From Ideonella dechloratans (GTDB lineage: Bacteria > Pseudomonadota > Gammaproteobacteria > Burkholderiales > Burkholderiaceae_C), in contig NZ_CP088081.1 of NCBI RefSeq assembly GCF_021049305.1, forward strand, positions 2,418,001-2,482,000: DNA of 64,000 nucleotides. Direction: 5' to 3'. The notes under the pieces are model-generated. The model saw only the letters and a list, made by a program, of their open reading frames with translations. It had not been told where the DNA came from and searched no databases. The position numbers were made by a program, and so were the translations under genes. Shown one piece after another: positions 63,982-64,000 of the stretch (the stretch's first letter is position 1; each line of letters opens with the position of its first letter).

Positions 63982-64000
63982 TGCCAAACGGGCGCTGAGC

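Overview
The window is a compact, high-GC (near 70% by eye) stretch of a betaproteobacterial chromosome. Its gene order points to the Burkholderiales, probably the Rubrivivax/Leptothrix/Ideonella group. The indicators are ilvI-ilvH-ilvC-pssA-leuA in one strand run, ECF sigma-DUF3619-DUF3106-RDD, zapA-6S RNA-EVE, pmbA divergent from yjgA, trmJ-cysE, and a TIGR04438 Trp-rich protein. Genus assignment is inference. Coding density is very high, stop/start overlaps of 4 bp are common, and the only mobile element seen is one IS5-type insertion.

Layout. 1-3.5 kb: an RND efflux operon (permease cut by the left edge, plus lipoprotein adaptor), divergent across a TetR-type operator from the squalene genes hpnC-hpnD-hpnE (3.6-6.6 kb). 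6.7-8.8 kb: an IclR regulator and a convergent D,D-endopeptidase. 8.9-15.3 kb: branched-chain amino acid operon ilvI-ilvH-ilvC-pssA-leuA, with a leucine leader peptide and intrinsic attenuator between pssA and leuA. 15.5-18.9 kb: ECF sigma, DUF3619, DUF3106, RDD, diacylglycerol kinase and LOG. 18.9-25.7 kb: glnB, nadE, a FemAB/GNAT-like protein, ppa, aat-bpt (N-degron aminoacyl transferases), a GSGD-repeat secreted protein and a small lipoprotein. 25.7-28.1 kb: an AMP-phosphorylase-like gene overlapped by a PRPP-synthetase-like gene. 28.2-32.3 kb: two tRNA-Val(CAC), dnaQ, lgt, ilvD and a small Trp-rich protein.

32.4-33.6 kb: an intact IS5-family element (1179 bp, 26-bp perfect terminal repeats, CTAG target duplication). 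It lies directly upstream of a cytochrome c gene and appears to have built a hybrid promoter for it. 34-42 kb: acs, yqhA-type, nhaA, class I fumarase, an MscS-type channel and an HDAC-like deacetylase. 42-47.2 kb: MoxR ATPase, DUF58, TgpA-type transglutaminase and MltB. 47.2-49.8 kb: ZapB-like, zapA, 6S RNA, EVE protein, TauE/SafE and rpsU. 49.8-53 kb: lysR divergent from lysA (both very like the E. coli pair), a YqeY protein and a TIGR01244 phosphatase/sulfurtransferase. 53-58 kb: TRAP permeases (dctQ-dctM) converging on two near-identical tandem TRAP substrate-binding proteins. 58-64 kb: pmbA, yjgA, mog, a LysM-FecR protein, cysE and trmJ.

Most content is housekeeping. The parts most worth a second look are the AMP-phosphorylase/PRPP-synthetase-like cassette, the sigma/DUF3619/DUF3106 cluster (probably an uncharacterised envelope-sensing module), the mid-operon leucine attenuator with a second small ORF, the IS-built promoter, the duplicated TRAP receptors, and inverted repeats that embed -10 boxes. 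No CRISPR array, prophage or defence island was seen.
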